Shown: piece by piece, positions 7,613 through 15,836 of the stretch
How positions within the stretch are numbered: position 1 is the first letter of the stretch
Layout of the letters: each line of letters begins with the position of its first letter
Assembly (NCBI GenBank): GCA_028288875.1
Contig: JAQGHK010000595.1
Span: forward strand, 1-20,034
Origin: Phycisphaerales bacterium
Lineage (GTDB): Bacteria; Planctomycetota; Phycisphaerae; Tepidisphaerales; Tepidisphaeraceae
Direction of reading: 5' to 3'
Length of the DNA: 20,034 bases
Position numbers and translations under genes: made by a program
Notes under the pieces: generated by a model
The model's database searches: none
What the model saw: only the letters and a program-made list of their open reading frames with translations
What the model was told of the DNA's origin: nothing

Positions 7613-7626
7613 CAAACACGTGTTTG
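7613..7626. repeat. 14-bp perfect palindrome CAAACACGTGTTTG
   Basis: The sequence is its own reverse complement over 14 bp, with no spacer. It lies 50 bp past the stop of the VWA gene and about 330 bp from the TetR start. A symmetric site of this length is a plausible binding site for a dimeric regulator such as the nearby TetR protein (inference). Confidence 0.6.
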
Positions 7627-7676
7627 AAAATAGCAGAATCAAATCGGGTGGCAGAAAATCGACTTAGGCCAATCGC

Positions 7677-10600
7677 CTATTCGCCGACTTTCGCCCCGCA
7701 GTGGGTGCAGAACTTCGCCCCGGCTTTGAGCGGGAAGCCGCAGTTCTTGCAGAACTTGGCCACGGGTTTTTCGGCCGCAGGTTCAGTGGGTTTCGCCGCC
7801 GCTTCCGCCGCTTTGGCCGTTGCCGCTTCGGCTGCTTTTGCGGCGTTCGCTTCGGCGACGATCGCGCCGCTGTCGAAGGTGATCGCCGTCGTCTCGCCGG
7901 GGCTGATGTAGAACGGCTCGGCGTATTGCCGGCCGGCGAAGCTCGTGGCGAACTGGTACTTCCCTGGCTCCAGCGTCAGCGGCTGACCGAAGGCGAGCGT
8001 CTTGATCGGCTTGCCGGCCGCATCGAGCACGTCGCACGTTTCCGGGATGCCGAATACCGCCGACCGCAGTTCCTGCTGAAGCTCGGCAGCCTTCGCGGCG
8101 GGCAGGTACGGCGTGCGGACCGCGTCGGCCATTGCCTTGAGCTGCTGGCTCCAGTCGTCGCGATTGATGTCAAAGCCCACGATGTGCAGGCTGACGTTAT
8201 CAATTTCGTTGAACAACGCCGCGGCCTTCACGGGGTCTTTGCGCGGCTGCGTGTCTTCGCCGCCGTCGGTCAGCAGCACGACGGTGATCGGCTTCTCCGC
8301 CGACGCCGCTCCTCGTAGATCAGCAGCCGCCTGCTCCAGGCTGAGTGCAAGCGGCGTCTTCCCGCGACAGCGCAGCCCGTCGATGAAGCCGGCCATCTCC
8401 TTGCGGTCCAGCGCCTTGAGCGGCACGAGCAGCTTGGTGTCTTCACTGGCACCCGGCTGGATCGCCCGCAGGCGATACCCGTACGCGCGCAGCGCGACAT
8501 CGCTGTTGTCCGGCATGTCCTTGATCATCGCCCGCACGGCGTCCTTGGCGATCTCAAATTTCTCGCGACCGTCGATCTGCTCCAGCATCGATCCGCTGCA
8601 ATCCAGAATCACATACAGCCGGTTCCCCGGCGGCAGCAGGGCGGCCGTCTTCAGCGTGCCGGGGCCTTGCGGGATGACGCGCTCGCCGAGGCTGGCGGTG
8701 GCGCGCGTCAGGAACAGCAGCGCGAAGCTGGTCGGAATCTGGGCTTCGTTTTCCCCCTCATTGCCCGCTTCGTTAAACCACAGGCCGGTTGGCTTTTGCT
8801 TATCGACGAGCCAGCGCGCACCCAGCGGGTACCACTCATGATCGCCGATGAATTCCGTATCCAGAATCCGGCCGACGCGCTCGAGCGAGTAGAGGTAGTA
8901 GTACACCCACTGGTGCGCGGATTGCGGGTGATCATCGACCTGAAAATACGCGTTTAGCCACGCCAAGCCGCGCTCGATGCTTTCGTCTTTCCACGGTTCT
9001 TTCTCGCCGAGATTGAAACGCGAGAGGGCGACCGCACAGATGCCAGCGCAGGTCATCGAACCGTAGCTGGTGCTGCCGCTGGTGGTGTAGGCCCAGCCGC
9101 CGTCTTCATTCTGGCGGTCGCGCGTTTGGTCGAGAAAAGAAGCGAACATATCTTTGGGCAGTTCAAATCCGCTGCGCGCCGCCGAGTGCAGGCCGAGCGC
9201 GGCGTATTGGCTGGCGCTGTTGTCGCCGTCGGCGAAGTCGATCGACGCCGTGCGGCGGTTCAGCGGCTGCGTACCGCGCGCCGAATCTTCCGGTGGTCGC
9301 CCGCCGATCACAGTCAGCACTTTGCGCGGCGATCCGCTCCCGCCGGACTCTTCGTTGTTATCCAAGCGTTTGCCATAGTTCCAGGTGCCCATCGGCCCCT
9401 GTTCGTCCACCAGCCATTGGGCCGTGGACGCCAGTTGCGGCACGTAGCTCGTATCGCCGAGGCCTTCGATGATCATGCAGACGATGCCGTTCTCGTACGT
9501 GCCGGCCTGGTGGTTCGGGTCATACTTCGCCAGCATGCCGCGGAGGGCAGCATCGAACGTGGGATCTTTCTTGTGCCACTTGGCGTGCACGAGCGCGAGC
9601 GACGCAATGAGATCTTCGCGCTCATCGCCGAGCCGATTGCGCTCGTACTTGTCGAGGCGATCCTTAATGCGTTTCCAAAGCGCGGCCGCCCCGCGATCGA
9701 TCGCGGCGTTCACCTGCTCGGGTTTCAGGCCGACGCCGTCGATACCCTTGGGCGTGAGCGCCGAGCGGGCCGCGATGCGCGAGGGATATTTTTTGGTCTG
9801 CCGGACCAACGGCTCTGTCGGCGTGAGAATCTTCCTCGGCGTCGGAACCGGCGCGGGCGGGCGCACTGCTTCAGCGGCCGGGCTGTTGTCCGCGCGGGCG
9901 ATCGCGGGCGCGGTGGTGGGCGCCTTGGCGGTTTCAACGGCGCCTTTGCCCGTCCCGCCGGGCAGCGTGATCATGCCGCCCTTGGTGATGCCGCTGTACG
10001 CCAGGCGAAACGCCGGCTCGTCACTCGCGACCCGATACACGGCCTGGAAGCTGCGGCGCTCGTCGTTCGGCACCCAAGTCGGCTCGGCCGGGGCACGCGG
10101 GCCGTCGGCGGCGAGCGGGTCCATCGCCTGCTGCTCGCCCTTGGCGGTCAGGAATTTCAACTGCTCGCGCGGCTGGAAGTATTCGCCCTCCTTGCCGGTG
10201 TTGGCGACGGTCACGCTGACGACCAGCCACTGCTTGCCGTCGCCGGCGGCTTGGCCCGCAAACGTGGCAGGCGTTTCGACTTTGGTGATTGCGGTGAAGA
10301 ACAGGTCGTCCACCGTCGGCGGCACGATCGGCTTAAGATTCGCTTTCGGCGGGCGATATCCCTCCACCGCGATATCCAACGGCCGCGGACGGATCGTTTT
10401 CGAATTCACCACCGCGCCGGGGAAGACGCAGCGCAGCTCGATGCTCTTAGGCTTTTCCGGCACGAGGAACAGCAGCGGGCCGCCGGTGGCGATTTCCGGG
10501 AGGAAGCGCGGCGATGCCCCCATCGTGCCTGGCGTGGCGATCGGGGCGTACGCAAATTCGCTGTCCACCAGCAGCGAGACGTATTTGTATGCATCCGGCC

Positions 10601-11381
10601 AATCGGCAACGGTCACGCCCGGCTTGGCGGGCGGGACGCCTTTGCGTGGCGCGGGTGGCGGGGTGGTGACCATGCTTTTGGCGCGAAAGTCGAGCCGCAC
10701 GTACTGCATGCCAGGCGGCGGCGGGCGCGGGCTGTCGACGCCTTTCTCGATCGCGTACACGCCGGCCTCCAGCACGTCGTTGGCCACGGGCGAATTGATC
10801 GGCTTGGCCGGCGCTTTGGCGGCGGCTTCGGTCGCAGGATCGCCCATCGGCACGGCCAGCGAGCCGTGGACGGAATCGATGTATCGCAGTTCCGCCCAGC
10901 CGAGCTTCGCGTCGGCGGGGATGTCGAAGATGAGATTGCCTTTGAGCTGGTCGCCGGCCTTGGCGATCGTCAGATCAGTCACGGGGAGATGCCCGGGCGT
11001 GTTGCCAGCGATCGTCGACAGCCGCACCACGGTCCGGCCGTTCAGTACGAGGTACACGTGATCAGCGACATTCGGCGTCTTGTAGGCCGTGGCCTTGGGA
11101 TCATTCTCCTCGGCCACGTAGGTGAGTGGAATGATGTTCTCCCAAGTCGTGCTGACGACCAGAAACGCCCGGCCGGCCGGCGCTTTGAGCGGGCCGTAGC
11201 GGGCGACTTTGGCGGCGTTGTTGACGGTGATGCGTACGCCGCGGTTCGCGCCGTCGGTGCGCACGGGATAGATCTTCCCGGGCGCCGGCGTATCGGGCAG
11301 CGACGGCACTTCCGCCACCGCGCGGGCGGCGGAGCAAGCGGCCAGGGCAAGGATCGTCAGGAGCGGAACATGGCGACGCAT
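7677..11381 (-). CDS. Large lipoprotein with toroid (terpene-cyclase-like) region, VWA domain and C-terminal zinc ribbon
   Basis: 1234 residues. The N-terminus is a lipoprotein signal: MRRH, a hydrophobic core, then lipobox LAAC with Cys at 16. Residues about 30-500 contain two or three beta-rich segments resembling DUF4352-type domains (for example LVVSTTWENIIP and WLVVSVTVANTGKEG). Residues about 540-910 are helical with repeats like those of squalene/prenyl cyclase toroids (GTWNYGKRLDN, RQNEDGGWAYTTSGS, KPTGLWFN), without a clear DxDD catalytic motif. A VWA domain follows (about 920-1090) with MIDAS DCSGS at 927-931. An Ala-rich spacer (about 1172-1208) leads to a zinc ribbon C1211-x2-C1214-x10-C1225-x2-C1228. 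The start has GAGGA (11389-11393) 7 nt upstream. It lies 63 bp after the UshA-like gene and is probably last in the operon. A metal-dependent adhesion or scaffold role in the envelope is inferred; no enzyme activity is evident. Confidence 0.88.
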   Translation of the reverse strand: MRRHVPLLTILALAACSAARAVAEVPSLPDTPAPGKIYPVRTDGANRGVRITVNNAAKVARYGPLKAPAGRAFLVVSTTWENIIPLTYVAEENDPKATAYKTPNVADHVYLVLNGRTVVRLSTIAGNTPGHLPVTDLTIAKAGDQLKGNLIFDIPADAKLGWAELRYIDSVHGSLAVPMGDPATEAAAKAPAKPINSPVANDVLEAGVYAIEKGVDSPRPPPPGMQYVRLDFRAKSMVTTPPPAPRKGVPPAKPGVTVADWPDAYKYVSLLVDSEFAYAPIATPGTMGASPRFLPEIATGGPLLFLVPEKPKSIELRCVFPGAVVNSKTIRPRPLDIAVEGYRPPKANLKPIVPPTVDDLFFTAITKVETPATFAGQAAGDGKQWLVVSVTVANTGKEGEYFQPREQLKFLTAKGEQQAMDPLAADGPRAPAEPTWVPNDERRSFQAVYRVASDEPAFRLAYSGITKGGMITLPGGTGKGAVETAKAPTTAPAIARADNSPAAEAVRPPAPVPTPRKILTPTEPLVRQTKKYPSRIAARSALTPKGIDGVGLKPEQVNAAIDRGAAALWKRIKDRLDKYERNRLGDEREDLIASLALVHAKWHKKDPTFDAALRGMLAKYDPNHQAGTYENGIVCMIIEGLGDTSYVPQLASTAQWLVDEQGPMGTWNYGKRLDNNEESGGSGSPRKVLTVIGGRPPEDSARGTQPLNRRTASIDFADGDNSASQYAALGLHSAARSGFELPKDMFASFLDQTRDRQNEDGGWAYTTSGSTSYGSMTCAGICAVALSRFNLGEKEPWKDESIERGLAWLNAYFQVDDHPQSAHQWVYYYLYSLERVGRILDTEFIGDHEWYPLGARWLVDKQKPTGLWFNEAGNEGENEAQIPTSFALLFLTRATASLGERVIPQGPGTLKTAALLPPGNRLYVILDCSGSMLEQIDGREKFEIAKDAVRAMIKDMPDNSDVALRAYGYRLRAIQPGASEDTKLLVPLKALDRKEMAGFIDGLRCRGKTPLALSLEQAAADLRGAASAEKPITVVLLTDGGEDTQPRKDPVKAAALFNEIDNVSLHIVGFDINRDDWSQQLKAMADAVRTPYLPAAKAAELQQELRSAVFGIPETCDVLDAAGKPIKTLAFGQPLTLEPGKYQFATSFAGRQYAEPFYISPGETTAITFDSGAIVAEANAAKAAEAATAKAAEAAAKPTEPAAEKPVAKFCKNCGFPLKAGAKFCTHCGAKVGE

Positions 11382-11444
11382 GACGAGGTCCTCGGCAACG
11401 CAGAACCAACTGAATTGAGACCGGCCACAGCAGCGCCGCTGCGG

Positions 11445-12317
11445 CTAAGGATTCAATATTGCATCGATCGCCGCGTCGCGGTCAATGTGCGGATTCACGG
11501 AAAGCTGGTCGATCGTCGCGCGATCGCCGTCGAGCGTGGCCCGGGCGACGTATTTGCCGTGGATATCCTCAACCGCGATTGCCGGCCGGGCGAAGGTGCC
11601 CGTGACGCCCTCGGCCAAGGTTCCGCCGGCCAGCACGGTGATCGGCTTATCCGCCAACTTCGATCGCATCGCCGAGAGCGCATCGGCCGACCCGTAATAG
11701 AGAAGCAGCACGTGGTCGCTTGCGGCGATCGCCTTGGGAAGAGCGGCCATCACCGCTTCCACGGGATCGCCAAACCGCACGCCGGCCAGGCTCGCTTTCA
11801 AATGCGGCATGTCCGGGGGCAACTCCGACGCGCCGATCACCGCGACGCGCTGCCCGCCGTGCTCCACGACGACGAACGCAGGCAGCAGCGCTTTGCCGGT
11901 GGCCGCGTCCAGCAGGTTCGCCGACACCGCCGGCAGCGTGGCCAGCGAATTCATCGCGGCATCGCGCCCGAAGCGCAGGTCGCGATAACTTACATTCACG
12001 GCGTCGTACTTCAACGCCTTGTAGACGGCGGCGTAGGTCAGGCCGTTGTCATCCGACGTATCCGGCCCGGCGAGAAAATTGCCGGCCTCCAGAAGCAGCA
12101 GGTCTGCGTGCTCGGCGCGCTGCTGTTTGATCAGCGTCGCCCGCCGCGCCAAGCCGCCAAGGCCGCGCTCCGTGGGGCACGATTGGCACGGGCCGACGTG
12201 GCCCTCACTGTCGGCGGTCAGCAACAGGTGCAGCGGCTTTGGATTCGCCTGCGGGTCGGCCGCGTGGGCGAGCGCTGCCAGCAGCGTGGTCAGCAACAGA
12301 AATCGACTGGCCCGCAT
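11445..12317 (-). CDS. Exported UshA/5'-nucleotidase-like metallophosphatase-fold protein, degenerate site
   Basis: 290 residues with a Sec signal peptide (MRASRFLLLTTLLAALAHA, cleavage near 19-20). The mature N-terminus reads LLLTADSEGHVGPCQSCP followed by GGLARRATLI, which matches the UshA-like group with a Cys-containing loop and GGLARR after the first metal motif. Metal-binding motifs are altered: DSEGH (36-40) for DxH, EAGNF (77-81) for the GD motif, and NVSYRDLRFG (108-117) for GNHE. The C-terminal substrate domain of full-length UshA is absent. Phosphatase activity is therefore doubtful; C44 and C47 could instead bind metal or a redox partner. The gene starts 3 nt after the transglutaminase-like stop, and its AGGGAAG ribosome site overlaps that gene's end, so the two are translationally coupled. 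It precedes the VWA lipoprotein gene by 63 bp. Confidence 0.75.
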   Translation of the reverse strand: MRASRFLLLTTLLAALAHAADPQANPKPLHLLLTADSEGHVGPCQSCPTERGLGGLARRATLIKQQRAEHADLLLLEAGNFLAGPDTSDDNGLTYAAVYKALKYDAVNVSYRDLRFGRDAAMNSLATLPAVSANLLDAATGKALLPAFVVVEHGGQRVAVIGASELPPDMPHLKASLAGVRFGDPVEAVMAALPKAIAASDHVLLLYYGSADALSAMRSKLADKPITVLAGGTLAEGVTGTFARPAIAVEDIHGKYVARATLDGDRATIDQLSVNPHIDRDAAIDAILNP

Positions 12318-12320
12318 CGG

Positions 12321-14624
12321 TTACTTCCCTTCGGTTGCATACTTCAGGCCCGCGCCCATGATCGAGCCGGCACAGTCGCTCATCAAATCGATCACCAGCC
12401 CCGGCCCGACGGCCGCCGGCGTGGCGATCAGCAGCTTCGTGCTCTTGAGCGTCCCTTTGATCATACAGGCGATGATGCCCGCGCCCTTGGCCGTCGAATT
12501 GCCGGCGTGGCTCGCAGACCGCAGGCACAGCAGCGTGTCCAACACGTTCAGGATGAACCGGGCGTTGTGGATGTTCATCTCCGTGGTCGACTGGCCCCAG
12601 CCGCTCTGGCCGATGCCGAGGGCGGTGCCGGTCTTCGGGTCGACGCGGTACCACGCCAGCGGGTGACCATCCGGCAGTTCGGCCGGCACCACCACGACGT
12701 AGCCCGCGGCCAAATCCGCTTTGATGCGCGTTTGTGCGTCGGCCGATCCCTTAGCGATCGCGGCGTCCGCGCCTTTGAGCGTGGTCCACTTGGATCCGTT
12801 CGTGGCGAACAGTTCGGACGTGTTGTGAATCTTTCCGCAGTTGCCCAGCAGCATCGCTTCTGCGGTGGTGTCGACGACACCTTGCTGCAGGCGGTCTTGA
12901 GCCGCATCCGCGCCGGGGCGGACGGCCAGCTCATTGCTGACGATGTCGTAGCCTTCGCAGGCGGTGACGTCGGCCTTGTCGTTTTGCGAAAGCTGAACGT
13001 GATAGGTCAGCACGTTCGGCTCGGCGATGTACGTGGCCGCCGCCGCGGGCGACCAGAGATCGCGGCCGAGGGCGAGCGTGTACAGATCGCTGCCGGCGTT
13101 GGGGCCGGGCTGGAAGGCTTTCTTTTCCGGCTCGGTCAGGTTCTGGCCCTGCCGGGCGATCGCTTCGATCATCGGCCGGCCGGCCAGCACATCGCTGAGC
13201 ATTTTCATTTCGACGAACGACGACGGCAGCCGGCTGCCGAGCAGCAGCATGTCGACTTTACCCGTGAGGTTCAGGCCGGTGTTGAGACGGCGGGCATCGT
13301 CCGCGCCGCCGGGCTTGGTGGCGACGCCGGCGGCGCGGGCGGCGGGGCCGATCAGGTCGAACACCTGGCGGCGAATCGTACGCGTCGGGCGGCCGGGGAC
13401 GATGATGTCGTAATCGATGAACTCGGCCGTCAGCGCCGTGCGATCGCCGGCGGGGGCATCGCCGCCGCCCATCAGGCCGCCGAAACCCGCCCCGACCGCC
13501 GCGCCGACATTGCCGGTGGCATCAGGCTTAGGGCTTTCATTGATCGTGCCGTCGGTCTTGAAGCTGGCCTTGAGCACCTGCTGCTCGCCGATGGTCAGCA
13601 GCGGCAGCCATTCGGTCTGCTTTTTCAGTTGGTCGACAACGACGACGGCCGGGTCTGGAGCGGCCGAGGCATCGACCTTCGACGGCCAGTTCAGCGGCGT
13701 GTGCACGAGCGACACCTGCTGCCCGGCGAGGTCGGCGGGGTAAAGGGTGTGATCGAGGACGGTCTTTTCGTTGAGCTTGCCGCCGTCCCATTGTTCGACG
13801 ACGACTTTGATGCGCACGCCGTGCTTGAGATCGTCGGGCAGGGCATCGGGCGCGAGATTCTTTTCCGCCGACGTCAGGGCCTTGCCCGGTTCGGCGGCGG
13901 GATCGAAGTCGTCCCACTTATCGTCCGTCTTGGCCTGCACCCACCAGTGCGCGACGGTGGGGGCCGGTGCGGCTTCGGGCGTGAGGGTGCCGACGGCCGT
14001 GGCGAGCGCGGGCGTTTGGCTCTTGATGCGAGCGGCGGCGTCTTCGGCCAGGCGATCCGCTTCCACGCGGCTGCCTTTGACAGCGTTCACCAGCTTGTCG
14101 GCGTCGAGATCAAACCGCTTGGCGGCGTCGCGCAGCTTCGGTTCATCGAACGCCGCCAGTGCCGACACCGGCGCGGCCTTGGCAGCCAGCGCGGCTTGCG
14201 CCTTCGCGACATCGGCCGACAGCGTGCCCTGCGCCAGTCGCACTTCAAAGCCGGCGGACTTCAGCAGGTTCGCCAGCAGCAGGCTGCGATCGAGGCTGTT
14301 GCCGGTGCGGTCCATCAGCACGCCGGCGGGGCCACGCAGGGTGCCGTCGTAGGGGACGTAGAACGTGTTGTCATGGACCCACGCCGTGAGGGCGGCGGGA
14401 TCGGTGCCGACGGTTTCGAGCACGCCTTGCGGGTCGAACGTGTCGCGCGGCAGTTCACGCTTCACGGCTTCCATCGCGGCGAACGACTTCTGCATCTTCA
14501 GCTCAAGCGGCGTTGGCGCGGGTGCGGCCGGCGCGGCGAGTAGGGCGGGAGCAATGGGTTGAACCAGCATAGCCGCGAGCGTGATAGCGACGACCGAGCG
14601 ACGATAAACAGGTGAGTAGCGCAT
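12321..14624 (-). CDS. Exported transglutaminase-like protein with Ser at the catalytic Cys position
   Basis: The ATG at 14624 (AGGA at 14630-14633, 5-nt spacer) starts a clear signal peptide, MRYSPVYRRSVVAITLAAML, cleaved near residue 30, giving 767 residues in total. An in-frame ATG at 14741 is rejected. Residues about 60-245 resemble a bacterial transglutaminase-like core: RTGNSLDRSLLLANLLKSAGF aligns with the helix that usually carries the catalytic Cys, here S110, followed by H226 (VAHWW) and D241 (KWDDFDP). So the triad looks like Ser-His-Asp. The middle is Gly/Ala-rich and uncharacterised. The last 200 residues include WYRVDPKTGTALGIGQSG and a hydrophobic tail with several Cys. This layout recalls long exported transglutaminase-like proteins of planctomycetes and Rhs-associated forms (family knowledge, not checked). 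It is followed 3 nt later by the UshA-like gene and lies 126 bp after the CsgG-like gene. Confidence 0.75.
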   Translation of the reverse strand: MRYSPVYRRSVVAITLAAMLVQPIAPALLAAPAAPAPTPLELKMQKSFAAMEAVKRELPRDTFDPQGVLETVGTDPAALTAWVHDNTFYVPYDGTLRGPAGVLMDRTGNSLDRSLLLANLLKSAGFEVRLAQGTLSADVAKAQAALAAKAAPVSALAAFDEPKLRDAAKRFDLDADKLVNAVKGSRVEADRLAEDAAARIKSQTPALATAVGTLTPEAAPAPTVAHWWVQAKTDDKWDDFDPAAEPGKALTSAEKNLAPDALPDDLKHGVRIKVVVEQWDGGKLNEKTVLDHTLYPADLAGQQVSLVHTPLNWPSKVDASAAPDPAVVVVDQLKKQTEWLPLLTIGEQQVLKASFKTDGTINESPKPDATGNVGAAVGAGFGGLMGGGDAPAGDRTALTAEFIDYDIIVPGRPTRTIRRQVFDLIGPAARAAGVATKPGGADDARRLNTGLNLTGKVDMLLLGSRLPSSFVEMKMLSDVLAGRPMIEAIARQGQNLTEPEKKAFQPGPNAGSDLYTLALGRDLWSPAAAATYIAEPNVLTYHVQLSQNDKADVTACEGYDIVSNELAVRPGADAAQDRLQQGVVDTTAEAMLLGNCGKIHNTSELFATNGSKWTTLKGADAAIAKGSADAQTRIKADLAAGYVVVVPAELPDGHPLAWYRVDPKTGTALGIGQSGWGQSTTEMNIHNARFILNVLDTLLCLRSASHAGNSTAKGAGIIACMIKGTLKSTKLLIATPAAVGPGLVIDLMSDCAGSIMGAGLKYATEGK

Positions 14625-14638
14625 GAAAATCCTAGAAC

Positions 14639-14657
14639 CGTTCCCGGCCAGGGAACG
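14639..14657 (-). promoter_or_regulatory. Hairpin just upstream of the transglutaminase-like ribosome-binding site
   Basis: CGTTCCC and GGGAACG form a perfect 7-bp stem around a 5-nt loop, 5 nt upstream of the AGGA at 14630-14633. No T run follows, so it is not a standard terminator. It could stabilise a processed mRNA end or tune translation between the first two genes of the operon. Confidence 0.4.
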
Positions 14658-14750
14658 CAGACGACAGGTGAGCATTCGAAAAACGTGGCGGCCGGTTGCC
14701 CCGACCGCGACGTTGAAAGGAAAACTGATGAAGGAAATCAATCGATCCGC

Positions 14751-15734
14751 TTAGTCGATCTTAGTGCCATCCTTGGGGCAGAACTTGCTGCCGGCCGGCA
14801 CTTCGCTGCCGCAGGTCGGGCAGAACTTCTTGGCCAGCTGCACGGCGGGCTTGGCGGCGGCGGGCTTCACGGCGCCGCTGGCGTTAGCCGGGGCTTGCGT
14901 GGCGACGGCGGGCGTGCGGGTTGGCTCGGCGGCGTTATCCGCGGCGGCCGCAGGCGTGCCGGCTGCGACGTTCTTCTCGCTCTTGAGGAACTTATCCAGC
15001 TTCGGCAGCGACTTGCGGACGGCGTCATCGAGGGCCAGACGAAGGATTTTGCCCTTGTCGTCGTCGCTGACGTCGATGTCGGCCTTGGCGTCGGCGTCGG
15101 CGCCGAGGATCTTCAGGCCGAACGCGCCGACCGAGTCGGTCTTCTTGTATTCGCTAAAGTTGCTCAGCAGCACTTCGCCGGTGGTGGGGTTGACCAGACG
15201 GATGTCCACGCCGCACTCGGTGGTGATGATGGTGTCGGTCTTCTTCACGTCCGCGCCGCCGGTGTTAATCAGCCCGCCGATGGTCGCCAGGCCGAAGCCG
15301 CGCTCCTTGTTTTCCTTCTTCACGCGGAGGTTGGTGACCTTGCCCAAGAGCAGGAAATCCACGCCGCGGACCTGGCCGGTCTTGGCCATTTCGCCGGGAC
15401 GGACGATGCCTTCCATGTTCTGCTCATCGAGCAGTTTTTGAAGCTGCACGCGTTCGATCACGGTGACACGGTCGGAGTTGTCCAACAGGGTGGACATCTC
15501 GTCGGCCGCCAGGTTGTCAACGTCGCCCTCACTGCCACCACCGCCGCCGGCAGCGCTCTTGACGCTGAAGGCCGGCACGCCGACGCGCGGCTTGTTCACG
15601 CCCTTGGGGGCCGAGTCGTACTTGCCGACGTTTTCGGTCAGCGTGTCCTTCGAGGCGCTTTCGCTGGAGCTGGCACAGCCCCAGACGAGGCTGGCAAGCG
15701 CCAAGGCGGCGCAGGTGGTCAATCGGTTGGTCAT
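14751..15734 (-). CDS. CsgG-like lipoprotein with C-terminal zinc ribbon
   Basis: 327 residues. A lipoprotein-type signal ends LASLVWGC (Cys at 20), followed by a Ser-rich stretch. Residues about 48-250 match the CsgG/curli-assembly type fold: VGVPAFSV, DEMSTLLDNSDRVTVIERVQLQKLL, GVDFLLLGKVTNLRV, VDIRLVNPTTGEVLLS. In curli systems CsgG forms an outer-membrane secretion channel, but stand-alone CsgG-like lipoproteins are widespread and no CsgA/B/E/F is present here. An Ala/Pro-rich linker leads to a zinc-ribbon end, C305-x2-C308-x10-C319-x2-D322, in which Asp replaces the last Cys. The start is backed by AGGGAG (15744-15749, 9-nt spacer). It is the first gene of a four-gene minus-strand set, with a promoter candidate at 15837-15864. 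The x10 spacing equals that of the VWA lipoprotein's zinc ribbon. Confidence 0.88.
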   Translation of the reverse strand: MTNRLTTCAALALASLVWGCASSSESASKDTLTENVGKYDSAPKGVNKPRVGVPAFSVKSAAGGGGGSEGDVDNLAADEMSTLLDNSDRVTVIERVQLQKLLDEQNMEGIVRPGEMAKTGQVRGVDFLLLGKVTNLRVKKENKERGFGLATIGGLINTGGADVKKTDTIITTECGVDIRLVNPTTGEVLLSNFSEYKKTDSVGAFGLKILGADADAKADIDVSDDDKGKILRLALDDAVRKSLPKLDKFLKSEKNVAAGTPAAAADNAAEPTRTPAVATQAPANASGAVKPAAAKPAVQLAKKFCPTCGSEVPAGSKFCPKDGTKID

Positions 15735-15836
15735 GATGTGGAACTCCCTAAATTCCCAGTCGAGTCCGCCGCGCGGCTTTCGCTCGATGCGTCGTGCCCA
15801 GCAACATGCCGGGCCGTACAGCGACGCGCATTCGCC

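Larger units (their letters stand above)
7286..7676. other. Intergenic region between TetR gene and VWA lipoprotein gene
   Basis: This 391-bp gap holds the TetR promoter at its left end, a possible 30-residue plus-strand ORF (7436-7528) with upstream promoter-like motifs (CCGACA at 7356-7361, TAAAAT at 7378-7383), a weak GC hairpin followed by TTTT (about 7553-7577), and a 14-bp perfect palindrome (7613-7626). Just past the VWA stop codon a weak hairpin, TAGGC-N5-GCCTA (7665-7679), is followed on the minus strand by TTTT after 8 nt; it may act as a poor terminator. Nothing else is recognisable. Confidence 0.6.

Noticed and set aside
8113..11061. Other plus-strand frames opposite the VWA lipoprotein gene (8113-8841, 9469-11061)
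   Set aside because: Opposite-strand shadows: Ser/Arg/Ala-rich, no ribosome sites, no motifs.
9126..14543. A 5.4-kb open frame on the plus strand (1805 codons)
   Set aside because: It is antisense to three well-supported genes and crosses their boundaries. The product is Arg/His/Gly-rich without domains. Long antisense frames are expected opposite GC-rich genes that avoid the codons read as stops on the other strand.
14625..14741. Upstream ATG (14741) for the transglutaminase-like gene
   Set aside because: It would bury a clear signal peptide that begins at 14624, where a good Shine-Dalgarno site is found.
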